From positions 1 through 62,594 of the forward strand of contig JBNKWA010000033.1 in NCBI GenBank assembly GCA_050299555.1: 62,594 bases of DNA, in the 5' to 3' direction. This DNA comes from JBNKWA01 sp050299555. GTDB lineage: Bacteria; Pseudomonadota; Alphaproteobacteria; Rhodobacterales; Rhodobacteraceae. The notes beneath the pieces are model-generated. The model saw only the letters and a program-made list of their open reading frames with translations. It did not search any database and was not told the DNA's origin. Below are positions 45,552 to 55,658 of this stretch, piece after piece (the stretch's first letter is position 1; each line of letters starts with the position of its first letter). A program made the translations under genes and the position numbers.

Positions 45552-46196
45552 ATGGAAATCGTTGTACCGGGCGCGGCCAACCTCTGGCTCTTCACCGGCG
45601 CGGCGCTGGTGCTCCTGCTGATCCCGGGGCCCGCGGTCCTCTACATCGTCGGCCGCTCGCTCGAGCAGGGCCGCCGCGCCGGCATCGTCTCCGATCTCGG
45701 CATCCACACCGCGACGCTGGTCCACGTAACGGCCGCCGCGCTGGGCCTCTCCGCCATCCTCGCCTCCTCGGCGCTCGCCGTCGGCGTGATCAAGTACGCC
45801 GGCGCCGCCTACCTGATCTGGCTCGGCCTCAGAAAGCTCTTCGGCCGCGACAATGGCGGCCAGGCCCTGTCGCTCAAGCCCGCCGGCTACCGGCGCCTCT
45901 ACCGGGACGGCTTCGTGGTCAACCTGCTCAACCCCAAGACGGCGCTGTCCTTTCTCGCCTTCCTGCCGCAGTTCGTCGATCCCGCCCGCGGCCATGTCGC
46001 CTCGCAGGTGGCGGTGCTGGGGCTGATCTTCACCGGCGTCGGGCTGGTCACCGACGGCTGCTACGCCATTGCCGCCGGCACCGCCGGTGGCTGGCTACGC
46101 AACAGCCGCGCCTGGCGCGCCTTCGAGCGCTATGTCAGCGGCGTGCTGTTCGTCGGGCTCGGGCTGTCAGCGGCGTTTGGCGGCCACCGCAAATAG
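45552..46196 (+). CDS. LysE family amino acid exporter
   Basis: A 214-residue inner-membrane exporter with about six helices. LLLIPGPAVLYIVGRSLEQG near residue 20 is the LysE/RhtB signature (PGP), followed by HVTAAALGLSAILASSALAV, AGAAYLIWLGLRKLF and VVNLLNPKTALSFLAFLPQF, which are typical. Substrate unknown (homologues export lysine, threonine or homoserine lactones). It starts 53 bases after panE on the same strand and ends 10 bases before the convergent nhaA. Confidence 0.9.
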   Translation: MEIVVPGAANLWLFTGAALVLLLIPGPAVLYIVGRSLEQGRRAGIVSDLGIHTATLVHVTAAALGLSAILASSALAVGVIKYAGAAYLIWLGLRKLFGRDNGGQALSLKPAGYRRLYRDGFVVNLLNPKTALSFLAFLPQFVDPARGHVASQVAVLGLIFTGVGLVTDGCYAIAAGTAGGWLRNSRAWRAFERYVSGVLFVGLGLSAAFGGHRK

Positions 46197-46206
46197 CGCC
46201 CGCCAC

Positions 46207-47379
<1,173 letters not shown>

Positions 47380-47531
47380 CGCTTGCTCCTGCCAGACCGA
47401 CGGTGGCCCTCCACTTGGCAATTCAGCACCCTCTTTCAAGGTCGATGCTGAGGAAAGCGGTGGGCGCGCCTTGCGCAGGGCGCTAAGACCGTGTCACGAC
47501 CAAAAGAAAAGTACGGCCCAGGGGAGGGACG

Positions 47532-49808
47532 ATGTCAGAGGGCAAGGAAACCGCGCGCCAGGCCGCGCTCGACTATCATCGCCTGCCGCGACCGGGAAAG
47601 CTGGAGATCCGCCCCACCAAGCCGCTCGCCAATGGCCGTGACCTGTCCCGTGCCTACAGCCCAGGCGTCGCCGAGGCCTGCCTCGAGATCAAGGCCGATC
47701 CCGCCACCGCGCCGCTCTATACCGCGCGCGGCAACCTCGTCGCCGTGGTGACCAACGGCACGGCCGTCCTCGGCCTCGGCAATATCGGCGCGCTCGCCTC
47801 CAAGCCGGTGATGGAAGGCAAGGCGGTGCTGTTCAAGAAGTTCGCCAATATCGACTGCTTCGACATCGAGGTAAACGAGCCCGACCCCGAGAAGCTGGCC
47901 GATATCGTCACCGCGCTGGAGCCGGGCTTCGGCGCCATCAACCTCGAGGACATCAAGGCGCCGGACTGCTTCATCGTCGAGCAGCGCTGTCGCGAGCGCA
48001 TGAACATCCCCGTCTTCCACGACGACCAGCACGGCACTGCCATCGTCGTCGGCGCTGCGGCCACCAACGCGCTGCACGTGGCGGGCAAGAACTTCGAGGA
48101 CATCAAGGTCGTCTCCACCGGTGGCGGTGCCGCGGGCATCGCCTGCCTCAACATGCTGCTGAAGCTCGGGGTCAGGCGCGAGAACGTCTGGCTCTGCGAC
48201 ATCGAGGGGCTGGTCTATGAGGGCCGTACCGCCGAGATGACGCCGCAGAAGGCGGCCTTTGCCCAGCGCTCGGATCTTCGGTCCCTCGACGACGTGATCG
48301 AGGGCGCCGACCTCTTTCTCGGCCTTTCCGGCCCCGGTGTCCTGAAACCCGCCATGGTCGCCAGGATGGCCGATCAGCCGATCATCCTGGCGCTGGCCAA
48401 TCCGACGCCCGAAATCATGCCCGACGAGGTGCGTGCCGTCAGCCCCGACGCGATCATCGCCACCGGCCGCTCGGACTTCCCCAACCAGGTCAACAACGTC
48501 CTGTGCTTTCCCTTCATCTTCCGCGGCGCGCTCGATGTCGGCGCCACCACCATCAATGACGAGATGGAAGTGGCCTGCGTCGAGGCCATCGCCAAGCTGG
48601 CCCGCGCCACGTCCAGTGCCGAGGCGGCGGCCGCCTATCAGGGCGAGCAGCTGATCTTCGGCCCCGACTACCTGATCCCCAAGCCGTTCGATCCCCGCCT
48701 GCTGGCGGTGGTCGCCACCGCGGTCGCCCGCGCGGCGATGGAAAGCGGCGTCGCCAGCCGGCCACTGCCGGATATCGAGGCCTACCGCGAAAAGCTCGAC
48801 GGCTCGGTCTACCGCTCGGCTTTCCTCATGCGCCGCGTCTTCGATGCGGCCCGCGCCACCTATCGCCGCATCGTCTTCGCCGAGGGCGAGGACGAGCGCG
48901 TGCTCCGCGCCGCCTATGCCATGCGCGAGGAGACCCACGACCAGCCGATCCTGATCGGCCGGCCCGAAGTGATGGATCAGCGACTCACCCGGGCCGGCAT
49001 TCCGCTGAAGCTCGGTACCGATGCCCTGGTCATCAACCCGCTGAACGACCCCCGCTACCGCGAGTACTGGGAGACCTATCACGGCATCATGGCCCGCCGC
49101 GGCGTCACCCCCGATCTGGCACGGGCGATCCTGCGCACCAACACCACCGTCATCGCGGCGCTGATGGTCTGCCGGGGCGAGGCCGACAGCATGATCTGCG
49201 GCACCTTCGGCCAGTATCTGTGGCACCTGCGCTACGTGGACGAAGTGCTCGGGGGGCCGGACTACCACCCGGTGGGTGCGCTCAGCCTGATCATCCTCGA
49301 GGCCGGGCCACTCTTCGTCGCCGACACCCAGATCAACCACATCCCGACCCCCGAGCAGGTGGTGGAGACCGCCATTGCGTCGGCTCGCCACGTGCGCCGC
49401 TTCGGGGTAGAGCCGAGGCTGGCGCTGTGCTCGGCCTCGCAGTTCGGCAACCTCGACAGCGCCTCGGGCCAGCGCATGCGGGCGGCCAAGGCGATTCTCG
49501 ACTCGGCGCCCCGCGACTTCGCCTATGACGGCGAGATGAACGTCGACTCGGCCCTCGACCCCGACCTGCGGGCGCGGCTCTGCCCCGAATCCACGCTTGA
49601 GGGTCGCGCCAACGTGCTGGTCTTCGCCAATTCCGATGCCGCCTCGGCGGTCAGGAACACGCTCAAGATGGCCGCCAGCGGGCTCGAGGTCGGCCCCATC
49701 CTCATGGGCATGGGTAACCGCGCCCATATCGTCACCCCCTCGATCACCGCGCGCGGGCTCCTGAACATCGCCGCCCTCGCCGGTACGCCGGTCACCGATT
49801 ACGGCTGA
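47532..49808 (+). CDS. maeB: NADP-dependent malic enzyme with phosphotransacetylase-like domain
   Basis: A 758-residue enzyme converting malate to pyruvate, CO2 and NADPH. Residues 1-430 form the malic domains (YSPGVAEACLEIKADPATA, then DDQHGTAIVVGAAATNAL with the metal/substrate region, and GGGAAGIACLNMLLKLG). Residues about 440-758 are a phosphotransacetylase-like domain (FAEGEDERVLRAAYAMREET, then RGVTPDLARAILRTNT) that in other MaeB proteins is regulatory. It provides NADPH and returns C4 acids from succinyl-CoA to pyruvate. GGGGAGGG precedes the ATG. Confidence 0.96.
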   Translation: MSEGKETARQAALDYHRLPRPGKLEIRPTKPLANGRDLSRAYSPGVAEACLEIKADPATAPLYTARGNLVAVVTNGTAVLGLGNIGALASKPVMEGKAVLFKKFANIDCFDIEVNEPDPEKLADIVTALEPGFGAINLEDIKAPDCFIVEQRCRERMNIPVFHDDQHGTAIVVGAAATNALHVAGKNFEDIKVVSTGGGAAGIACLNMLLKLGVRRENVWLCDIEGLVYEGRTAEMTPQKAAFAQRSDLRSLDDVIEGADLFLGLSGPGVLKPAMVARMADQPIILALANPTPEIMPDEVRAVSPDAIIATGRSDFPNQVNNVLCFPFIFRGALDVGATTINDEMEVACVEAIAKLARATSSAEAAAAYQGEQLIFGPDYLIPKPFDPRLLAVVATAVARAAMESGVASRPLPDIEAYREKLDGSVYRSAFLMRRVFDAARATYRRIVFAEGEDERVLRAAYAMREETHDQPILIGRPEVMDQRLTRAGIPLKLGTDALVINPLNDPRYREYWETYHGIMARRGVTPDLARAILRTNTTVIAALMVCRGEADSMICGTFGQYLWHLRYVDEVLGGPDYHPVGALSLIILEAGPLFVADTQINHIPTPEQVVETAIASARHVRRFGVEPRLALCSASQFGNLDSASGQRMRAAKAILDSAPRDFAYDGEMNVDSALDPDLRARLCPESTLEGRANVLVFANSDAASAVRNTLKMAASGLEVGPILMGMGNRAHIVTPSITARGLLNIAALAGTPVTDYG

Positions 49809-49812
49809 GCCC

Positions 49813-50643
49813 GTGACCGCCGCCGGAAACCCGGTGCGAACCGAGCAGGGGGCGGTGACCCCGGTCGTCGCCAACATGCTTGGCTCGGCCCTCATCGATG
49901 ACTGGCACCCGGCGGCGCTGCCTTTTGGCGCCGTCCTGCCGCCGCTCTGGCACTGGGCCGCCTTTCACACCACCACGCCCATGGCCGGCCTCGGCCCCGA
50001 CGGCCACAGCCGCCTCGGCAGCTTTCTGCCCGATCTCGGCCTGCCCCGGCGCATGTGGGCCGGCGGCCGGCTGACCTTTCGCGCGCCGCTGCACGTGGGC
50101 GAGGCACTGACCCGCCACTCCGAGGTCACCCGGGTCGAGCACAAGCAGGGCCGCTCCGGCCCCATGGCCATCGTCGGCGTCACGCACATCATATCGGGCG
50201 AGGCCGGGCCCGCCATCGACGAGGTGCAAGAGATCGTCTACCTGCCGATCCCCGACCGCTACGCGCCGCCCGCGCCGCGCCCAGCGCCGCCCGAGCCCGT
50301 CTTGCGCAGCACCGTCGCAATGAACGCCGTGCGGCTCTTCCGCTACTCGGCCGCCACCTTCAACGGCCATCTCATCCACTACGATCTCGACCACGCCCGC
50401 GGGGTCGAGCACTATCCGGGCCTCGTCGTCCACGGGCCGATGCAGGCCACCTACCTCGCTGCGGCCGCGACCCGCCATCGCGGCCGGCCGCCAAGCCGCT
50501 TTGCCTATCGCGGGCTGCATCCGCTCTTCGCCGGCGCCGACATGACCGTGCTCGGCTACGACAGCGGTGCCGGTTCCATGCGCCTCGCCACCGCCGCACC
50601 CGAGGGCCACATGGGGACCGAGGCCACCGCAGACTGGCTCTAG
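49813..50643 (+). CDS. MaoC/HTD2-like hotdog dehydratase
   Basis: A 276-residue double-hotdog-type protein. The second hotdog contains YSAATFNGHLIHYDLDHARG, a hydratase-2-like motif in which Asn and His fit the catalytic positions, and GLVVHGPMQATYLAAAATRH. The first half (PLWHWAAFHTTTPMAGLGPD then PRRMWAGGRLTFRAPLHVGE) matches the FAS1-like dehydratase N-terminal domain. Related proteins hydrate mesaconyl-C4-CoA or other enoyl-CoA thioesters. Start GTG 49813 lies four bases after maeB, so the two are coupled, which hints at C4/C5 acid metabolism. Exact substrate unknown. Confidence 0.82.
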   Translation: MTAAGNPVRTEQGAVTPVVANMLGSALIDDWHPAALPFGAVLPPLWHWAAFHTTTPMAGLGPDGHSRLGSFLPDLGLPRRMWAGGRLTFRAPLHVGEALTRHSEVTRVEHKQGRSGPMAIVGVTHIISGEAGPAIDEVQEIVYLPIPDRYAPPAPRPAPPEPVLRSTVAMNAVRLFRYSAATFNGHLIHYDLDHARGVEHYPGLVVHGPMQATYLAAAATRHRGRPPSRFAYRGLHPLFAGADMTVLGYDSGAGSMRLATAAPEGHMGTEATADWL

Positions 50644-50854
50644 CCTGACCCGCACACAGTCCCGACGGCGCCCGGCTCGGGACGGCGTTCGAACCCTTGG
50701 TCGCGCAGTCAAGAGCCAGAAGATGACAAAAGCTTTTTGCCACATAAAATCAATATACTGAACGAACTTTTCGAACCATTCTCCCAACTTGCGCGCCACC
50801 CCTGTCACGCCGATCCATGCGCCGAGCTTGCGCGCACACGGGGCCGAGACGCCA

Positions 50855-50906
50855 GCGGTCAAGGGCCGCGCCAGCGGCGGGCGCCAGCCCGCTTGCCCTT
50901 GACTGC
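50855..50906. repeat. Two-level inverted repeat
   Basis: Outer arms GCGGTCAAGGGC and GCCCTTGACTGC pair over 12 bp with one G-T; the core GTCAAGGGC is at 50858-50866 and GCCCTTGAC at 50895-50903. Inside, GCGGGC (50877-50882) and GCCCGC (50887-50892) form a second stem with a GCCA loop. It could terminate maeB-dehydratase transcription, but no T-run follows. Confidence 0.6.
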
Positions 50907-50932
50907 GGGCGACTCGCCCCCATGCTCGACAA

Positions 50933-50968
50933 AGGCGCCTGAAGAAGGAGCCTGTTTCTCAGGCGCCT
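50933..50968. repeat. Hairpin with 10-bp arms
   Basis: AGGCGCCTGA (50933-50942) and TCAGGCGCCT (50959-50968) are exact inverted repeats around a 16-base loop. Each arm itself contains the palindrome AGGCGCCT. No gene or T-run is attached. Confidence 0.6.
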
Positions 50969-51055
50969 CCCAGGCAGGATGGCATCGCCGGCCGTCAGTG
51001 CCGCGGGTGGTCCAATCGACCCTTCTCGCCCCTCTCATACCGCCTGCGGGCCGCC

Positions 51056-51105
51056 GCGCGCCCGGACGCGCCAAGGGTAGGCGGGCGGGGCGCGTCCGGG
51101 CGCGC
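51056..51105 (+). repeat. G-loop hairpin element, copy 2
   Basis: Arms GCGCGCCCGGACGCGCC (51056-51072) and GGCGCGTCCGGGCGCGC (51089-51105) pair perfectly over 17 bp. The 16-base loop on the plus strand is AAGGGTAGGCGGGCGG. Counting the first GG of the right arm, it shows three full G-runs and one GG, a weaker quadruplex pattern than the other copies. It lies 123 bases before the prpE start. Confidence 0.75.
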
Positions 51106-51227
51106 TCATGGACACAGCCTTCGGTTGCCGTCACCCGCGCCCGGCATGCGGCGAACAGGCTCGTTGCCGGGCCGTGCCGGCCGCCGCTATAACCCCTCGA
51201 ACGGCCGACAGAGCGGGGAGGAACGAC

Positions 51228-53120
51228 ATGAGCTACAGAGAAGTCTATGCCGCCTGGAAGGCGGACCCCGAAGCGTTCTGGATGGACGCGGCCAAGACCA
51301 TCGACTGGACAACACCGCCGACCCGGGCCCTGGACGACAGCAAGGCGCCGCTCTTCCGCTGGTTCGCCGATGGCGAGATGAACACCTGCTGGAACGCCGT
51401 CGACCGCCATGTCGAGGCAGGGCACGGCGACCGCCTCGCCATCATCTATGACAGCCCCGTCACCGCCACCGTCGGCCGCATCACCTATGCCGAGCTCAAG
51501 GACCAGGTCGCAAGGCTCGGCGGCGCGCTCCAGGCCCGCGGCGTCGGCAAGGGCGACCGGGTGGTGATCTACATGCCCATGGTGCCCGAGGCGCTGGTGG
51601 CGATGCTGGCCTGCGCCCGGATCGGCGCCATCCATTCGGTGGTCTTCGGCGGCTTCGCCGCCAACGAACTTGCCGTTCGCATCGACGACGCGCGGCCCAA
51701 GGCGGTGATCGCCGGCTCCTGCGGGATCGAGCCGAACCGCATCGTCCCCTACAAGCCGCTCCTCGACGCCGCCATTGCCGAGGCCAGCCACAAGCCCGCC
51801 TTCTGCGTGATCCTGCAGCGCGAGCAGGGGCCGGGCGAGCTTGATCCCGCCCGCGACGTCGAATGGAATGCCTTTACCGCCAGGGCCGAGCCGGCCGATT
51901 GCGTGCCGGTGGGCGGCGCCGATCCGCTCTACATCCTCTATACCTCGGGCACCACCGGCCAGCCCAAGGGCGTGGTGCGCCACAGCGGCGGCCACGCGGT
52001 GGCGCTCAACTGGACCATGTCAAACATCTACGGGGTGAAACCCGGGGAGGTGTTCTGGGCCGCATCGGATGTGGGCTGGGTCGTTGGCCATTCCTACATC
52101 TGCTACGCGCCCCTGATCGCTGGCTGCACCACCGTGGTCTTCGAGGGCAAGCCGGTCGGCACCCCCGACGCTGGCACCTTCTGGCGGGTGATCCGCGATC
52201 ACGGCGTCAAGGTGCTCTTCACCGCACCCACCGCCTTCCGTGCCATCAAGCGCGACGACCCCGAGGGCAAGCTGGTCCGGGACTACGACCTCTCCGGCTT
52301 CCGGGCGCTGTTCCTCGCCGGCGAACGAGCCGATCCCGACACCATCGTCTGGGCCGAGACCCAGCTCGGCGTGCCGGTGATCGACCACTGGTGGCAGACC
52401 GAGACCGGCTATGCCATTGCCGCCAACCCCATGGGGCTCGACCTTTTGCCGGTCAAGCGCGGCTCGCCGGGGGTGGCGATGCCCGGCTACGACGTGGCGA
52501 TCCTGGGCGAGGACGGCCATCCGCTGCCGGCGCGCGAACTTGGCGCCGTGGCGGTCCGGCTGCCACTGCCTCCGGGCACGCTGCCGACGCTCTGGAACGC
52601 CGAGCCGCGCTTCATCAAGAGCTACCTGACCACCTTCCCCGGCTGGTACGAGACCGGCGATGCCGGCATGCTCGACGAGGACGGCTATCTCTACATCATG
52701 GCCCGCACCGACGACGTCATCAACGTCGCCGGGCACCGGCTGTCGACCGGCGCCATGGAGGAGGTGCTGGCCGGCGTGCCGGGGGTTGCCGAATGCGCCG
52801 TGGTCGGGGTCAGCGACCCGCTCAAGGGGCAGGTGCCGGTGGGCTTCCTGTGCCTGTCCAAGGGGCACGACGCACCGCACGAGGAAGTGGTCAGGGCCGC
52901 CGTCGCCAGGGTGCGCGACAAGATCGGGCCGGTGGCCGACTTCAAGCGCGCGGTGGTGGTGGACCGGCTGCCCAAGACGCGCTCGGGCAAGATCCTGCGC
53001 GCCACCATGGTCAAGATCGCCGACGGCGAAAGTTTCAAGATGCCGGCGACCATCGATGATCCGGCCATCCTCGACGAGATCAGGGAGGCGCTGAAGAGCA
53101 TCGGCTACGCCGGAACCTGA
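51228..53120 (+). CDS. prpE: Propionate-CoA ligase (propionyl-CoA synthetase)
   Basis: A 630-residue acyl-AMP-forming enzyme of the acetyl-CoA synthetase family. The phosphate loop YTSGTTGQPKGVVRHSGGHA near residue 240 and the C-terminal catalytic Lys motif KTRSGKILRATMVKIADGE near 590 are intact, and NVAGHRLSTGAMEEVLAGVP is typical. AAWKADPEAFWMDAAKTIDW and the absence of acetyl-CoA synthetase-specific features favour propionyl-CoA synthetase; other short-chain acyl substrates are possible. GGGGAGGA precedes ATG 51228. It supplies the substrate for PccAB. Confidence 0.88.
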   Translation: MSYREVYAAWKADPEAFWMDAAKTIDWTTPPTRALDDSKAPLFRWFADGEMNTCWNAVDRHVEAGHGDRLAIIYDSPVTATVGRITYAELKDQVARLGGALQARGVGKGDRVVIYMPMVPEALVAMLACARIGAIHSVVFGGFAANELAVRIDDARPKAVIAGSCGIEPNRIVPYKPLLDAAIAEASHKPAFCVILQREQGPGELDPARDVEWNAFTARAEPADCVPVGGADPLYILYTSGTTGQPKGVVRHSGGHAVALNWTMSNIYGVKPGEVFWAASDVGWVVGHSYICYAPLIAGCTTVVFEGKPVGTPDAGTFWRVIRDHGVKVLFTAPTAFRAIKRDDPEGKLVRDYDLSGFRALFLAGERADPDTIVWAETQLGVPVIDHWWQTETGYAIAANPMGLDLLPVKRGSPGVAMPGYDVAILGEDGHPLPARELGAVAVRLPLPPGTLPTLWNAEPRFIKSYLTTFPGWYETGDAGMLDEDGYLYIMARTDDVINVAGHRLSTGAMEEVLAGVPGVAECAVVGVSDPLKGQVPVGFLCLSKGHDAPHEEVVRAAVARVRDKIGPVADFKRAVVVDRLPKTRSGKILRATMVKIADGESFKMPATIDDPAILDEIREALKSIGYAGT

Positions 53121-53199
53121 CTGCCGCGGCGGGCGCCACCGCTTGCATCCTCCGCGCGGGCCGGCGCATAGTCCGAGGCAGCGAATTTCCGGGGGCGAC

Positions 53200-53592
53200 A
53201 TGGATTTGTTCGAGGCGGCAACGGCGGTGCGCGGCAACGCCTACGCACCCTATTCCGGCTTCCGCGTCGGGGCGGCGATCCGCAGCGCCTCGGGCGCCGT
53301 CTATGCCGGCTGCAACGTCGAGAACGCCGCCTACCCCGAGGGCACCTGCGCCGAGGCCGGCGCCATCGCCGCCATGGTCGCCGCCGGCGAGACCCGCATC
53401 GCCGAAGTGCTGGTCTTGGCCGACAGCCCCGAGCCGGTCACCCCCTGCGGCGGCTGCCGCCAGAAGCTGGCCGAATTCGCCGACGGCACCGTCACCGTGA
53501 CCATGGCCGGCCCCGACGGCCCCCGCGTCACCATGACCGTGGCCCAACTCCTGCCCGGCGCCTTCGCCAAGGACCACATGGAGGGCGCATGA
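53200..53592 (+). CDS. cdd: Cytidine deaminase
   Basis: A 130-residue zinc enzyme converting cytidine and deoxycytidine to uridine and deoxyuridine. Catalytic motif NVENAAYPEGTCAEAGAIAA with Cys-Ala-Glu, and PCGGCRQKLAEFAD with the second zinc-binding pair, confirm it. Short form of the family (homotetramer type). The start at 53200 follows a GGGGGC site. First gene of the salvage operon; its stop overlaps deoC. Confidence 0.93.
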   Translation: MDLFEAATAVRGNAYAPYSGFRVGAAIRSASGAVYAGCNVENAAYPEGTCAEAGAIAAMVAAGETRIAEVLVLADSPEPVTPCGGCRQKLAEFADGTVTVTMAGPDGPRVTMTVAQLLPGAFAKDHMEGA

Positions 53593-54350
53593 CCGACCTC
53601 AAGCCTGTGGCCCGGCGGGCGCTGGCCTGCCTCGACCTGACCGACCTGAACGCCGACAGCTCCGATGCCGCGGTGGCAAGCCTTTGCGGCAGGGCGCAAA
53701 CCCCGCACGGTCCCGTCGCCGCCATCTGCATCTGGCCCCGCTTCGTCAGCGGCGCCCGGCCGCGCCTGGCAGGAACCGGCATCCGCATCGCCACCGTGGT
53801 CAGCTTCCCCGAGGGCGACCACCCCGAGGCCGAGGTCATTGCCCTCACCCGCCAGGCGCTCGCCGACGGCGCCGACGAGATCGACCTCGTCGTTCCCTAC
53901 CGGGCGCTGATGGCGGGCGAGACCGGCGCCATCGTCGCCCGCGTCAAGGCGGTCAAGGCCGCCTGCGGCGCGGCGACGCTGAAGACCATCCTCGAGACCG
54001 GCGAGCTGAACGACCCCGGCCTCATCCGCGCCGCCGCTGCCGAGGCGCTGGAAGGCGGCGCCGATTTCCTCAAGACCTCCACCGGCAAGGTGCCGGTCAA
54101 CGCCACGCCCGAGGCAGCCCGGCTGCTGCTCGAGGCCATCTACGGCCAGCCGCGCCCGGTCGGGCTCAAACCCGCCGGCGGGGTCAGGACCACCGCCGAT
54201 GCCGGCATCTACCTTGCGCTGGCCGACGAGATCATGGGCCCCGACTGGGCCACCCCCGCGACCTTCCGCATCGGCGCTTCCGGCGTGCTGGCCGATCTGC
54301 TCGCCGTCCTCGACGGCGGCAGCCGCGCGGCAACCGGCGACGGCTACTGA
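53589..54350 (+). CDS. deoC: Deoxyribose-phosphate aldolase
   Basis: A 253-residue class I aldolase splitting deoxyribose 5-phosphate into acetaldehyde and glyceraldehyde 3-phosphate. The Schiff-base Lys is in DFLKTSTGKVPVNATPEAAR, and the second catalytic Lys region GLKPAGGVRTTADAGIY is present. It resembles the long DeoC type. ATG overlaps the cdd stop by four bases and the gene ends directly at the deoA start. Confidence 0.94.
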   Translation: MTDLKPVARRALACLDLTDLNADSSDAAVASLCGRAQTPHGPVAAICIWPRFVSGARPRLAGTGIRIATVVSFPEGDHPEAEVIALTRQALADGADEIDLVVPYRALMAGETGAIVARVKAVKAACGAATLKTILETGELNDPGLIRAAAAEALEGGADFLKTSTGKVPVNATPEAARLLLEAIYGQPRPVGLKPAGGVRTTADAGIYLALADEIMGPDWATPATFRIGASGVLADLLAVLDGGSRAATGDGY

Positions 54351-55658
54351 ATGCTGCCCCAGGAGATCATCGTCAGAAAGCGTGACGGCCAGGCGCTGAC
54401 GTCCGAGGAAATCGGCACGTTCATCGCCGGCCTCAGCGCCGGCACCATCAGCGAGGGGCAGGTCGCCGCCTTCGCCATGGCGGTCTTCTTCCGCGGCATG
54501 ACCATGGACGAGCGGGTGGCGCTGACCACCGCGATGCGCGATTCCGGCACCGTGCTCGGCTGGGACCTGCCCGGCCCGGTGGTCGACAAGCACTCCACCG
54601 GCGGCGTCGGCGACAATGTCAGCCTGATGCTCGCCCCCGCGCTCGCCGCCTGCGGCGCCTTTGTGCCGATGATCTCCGGACGCGGCCTCGGCCATACCGG
54701 CGGCACGCTGGACAAGTTCGACGCCATCCCCGGCTACCGCACCGCCCCCGATCTTGAACTTCTGCGCAAGGTCATCCGCGAGGTCGGCTGCGCGGTGATC
54801 GGCCAGACGCCCGAGATCGCCCCCGCCGACCGCCGCTTCTATTCCATCCGCGACGTCACCGGCACGGTCGAAAGCATCGACCTCATCACCGCCTCGATCC
54901 TGTCGAAAAAGCTCGCCGCCGGGCTCCAGGCGCTGGTCCTCGACGTCAAGACCGGCTCGGGCGCCTTCATGGCCACGGCCGAGGATGCCCGGGCGCTTGC
55001 CGAGTCGCTGGTCAGCGTCGCCAACGGTGCCGGCTGCCCCACGTCGGCACTGATCACCGACATGGACGAGCCGCTCGCCTCTGCCGCCGGCAATGCGCTC
55101 GAGATGCGAAACGCCATCGAGTTCCTGAAGGGCGACGAGATCGACGGCCGGCTCTGGGACGTGACCGTGGCGCTCGGCGGCGAACTTCTGGCGCTGTCCG
55201 GGCTCGCCGCCGACGCCACCGCCGGCGAAGCGCGGATGCGCGACGCCTTCCAGTCTGGTGCCGCCGCCGAACGTTTTGCCCGCATGGTGGCCGCGCTCGG
55301 CGGGCCCGCCGACATCCTCGACAACTACCCCGCCCATCTCGCCCAGGCCCGTATCGTCGACGAGGTGGTGCCCGCGACCGCCGGTTTCGTCACTGCCATC
55401 GACACCCGGGCGCTCGGCCTCGCGGTGGTGGAGCTTGGCGGCGGCCGGCGCCGCGCCAGCGACACCATCGACTATGCCGTCGGCCTCGACTGGCTCGCCG
55501 GCCTCGGCCGCCATGTGGACGGTGAGACCCCCATCGCCCGCATCCACGCCAGCAGCATGGACGGGCTGGCCGCCGCCAGGGCACGGGTGCTGGCGGCCTA
55601 CACCATCGGCGACGCGGCGCCGCCCGAACGGCCGCTGATCGCCGGGCGGATCGGCTGA
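54351..55658 (+). CDS. deoA: Thymidine phosphorylase
   Basis: A 435-residue enzyme that splits thymidine or deoxyuridine with phosphate to the base and deoxyribose 1-phosphate. The phosphate-binding motif KHSTGGVGDNVSLMLAPAL and the signature SGRGLGHTGGTLDKFDAI are intact, and KTGSGAFMATAEDARALAES follows. Length is normal for a bacterial DeoA. Start abuts the deoC stop and its own stop overlaps the deoB start by one base. Confidence 0.95.
   Translation: MLPQEIIVRKRDGQALTSEEIGTFIAGLSAGTISEGQVAAFAMAVFFRGMTMDERVALTTAMRDSGTVLGWDLPGPVVDKHSTGGVGDNVSLMLAPALAACGAFVPMISGRGLGHTGGTLDKFDAIPGYRTAPDLELLRKVIREVGCAVIGQTPEIAPADRRFYSIRDVTGTVESIDLITASILSKKLAAGLQALVLDVKTGSGAFMATAEDARALAESLVSVANGAGCPTSALITDMDEPLASAAGNALEMRNAIEFLKGDEIDGRLWDVTVALGGELLALSGLAADATAGEARMRDAFQSGAAAERFARMVAALGGPADILDNYPAHLAQARIVDEVVPATAGFVTAIDTRALGLAVVELGGGRRRASDTIDYAVGLDWLAGLGRHVDGETPIARIHASSMDGLAAARARVLAAYTIGDAAPPERPLIAGRIG

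Larger units (their letters stand above)
50644..51227. other. Long gene-free interval with several foldable elements
   Basis: 584 bases between the dehydratase and prpE genes. It contains an AT-rich patch (50720-50785, with TATACT at 50754 resembling a -10 but no matched -35), a two-level hairpin (50855-50906), a second hairpin (50933-50968), a G-loop hairpin (51056-51105) and the prpE ribosome site. A 151-codon plus frame (50737-51192) has a Pro/Arg/Ser/Cys composition unlike real genes here and is not called. No TTTGCAAA site is present. Confidence 0.6.

Noticed and set aside
50737..51192. 151-codon plus frame before prpE
   Set aside because: Composition unlike neighbouring genes, and it contains three inverted repeats.
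53331..55547. 738-codon minus frame opposite deoC and deoA
   Set aside because: Shadow of two enzymes with intact catalytic motifs.
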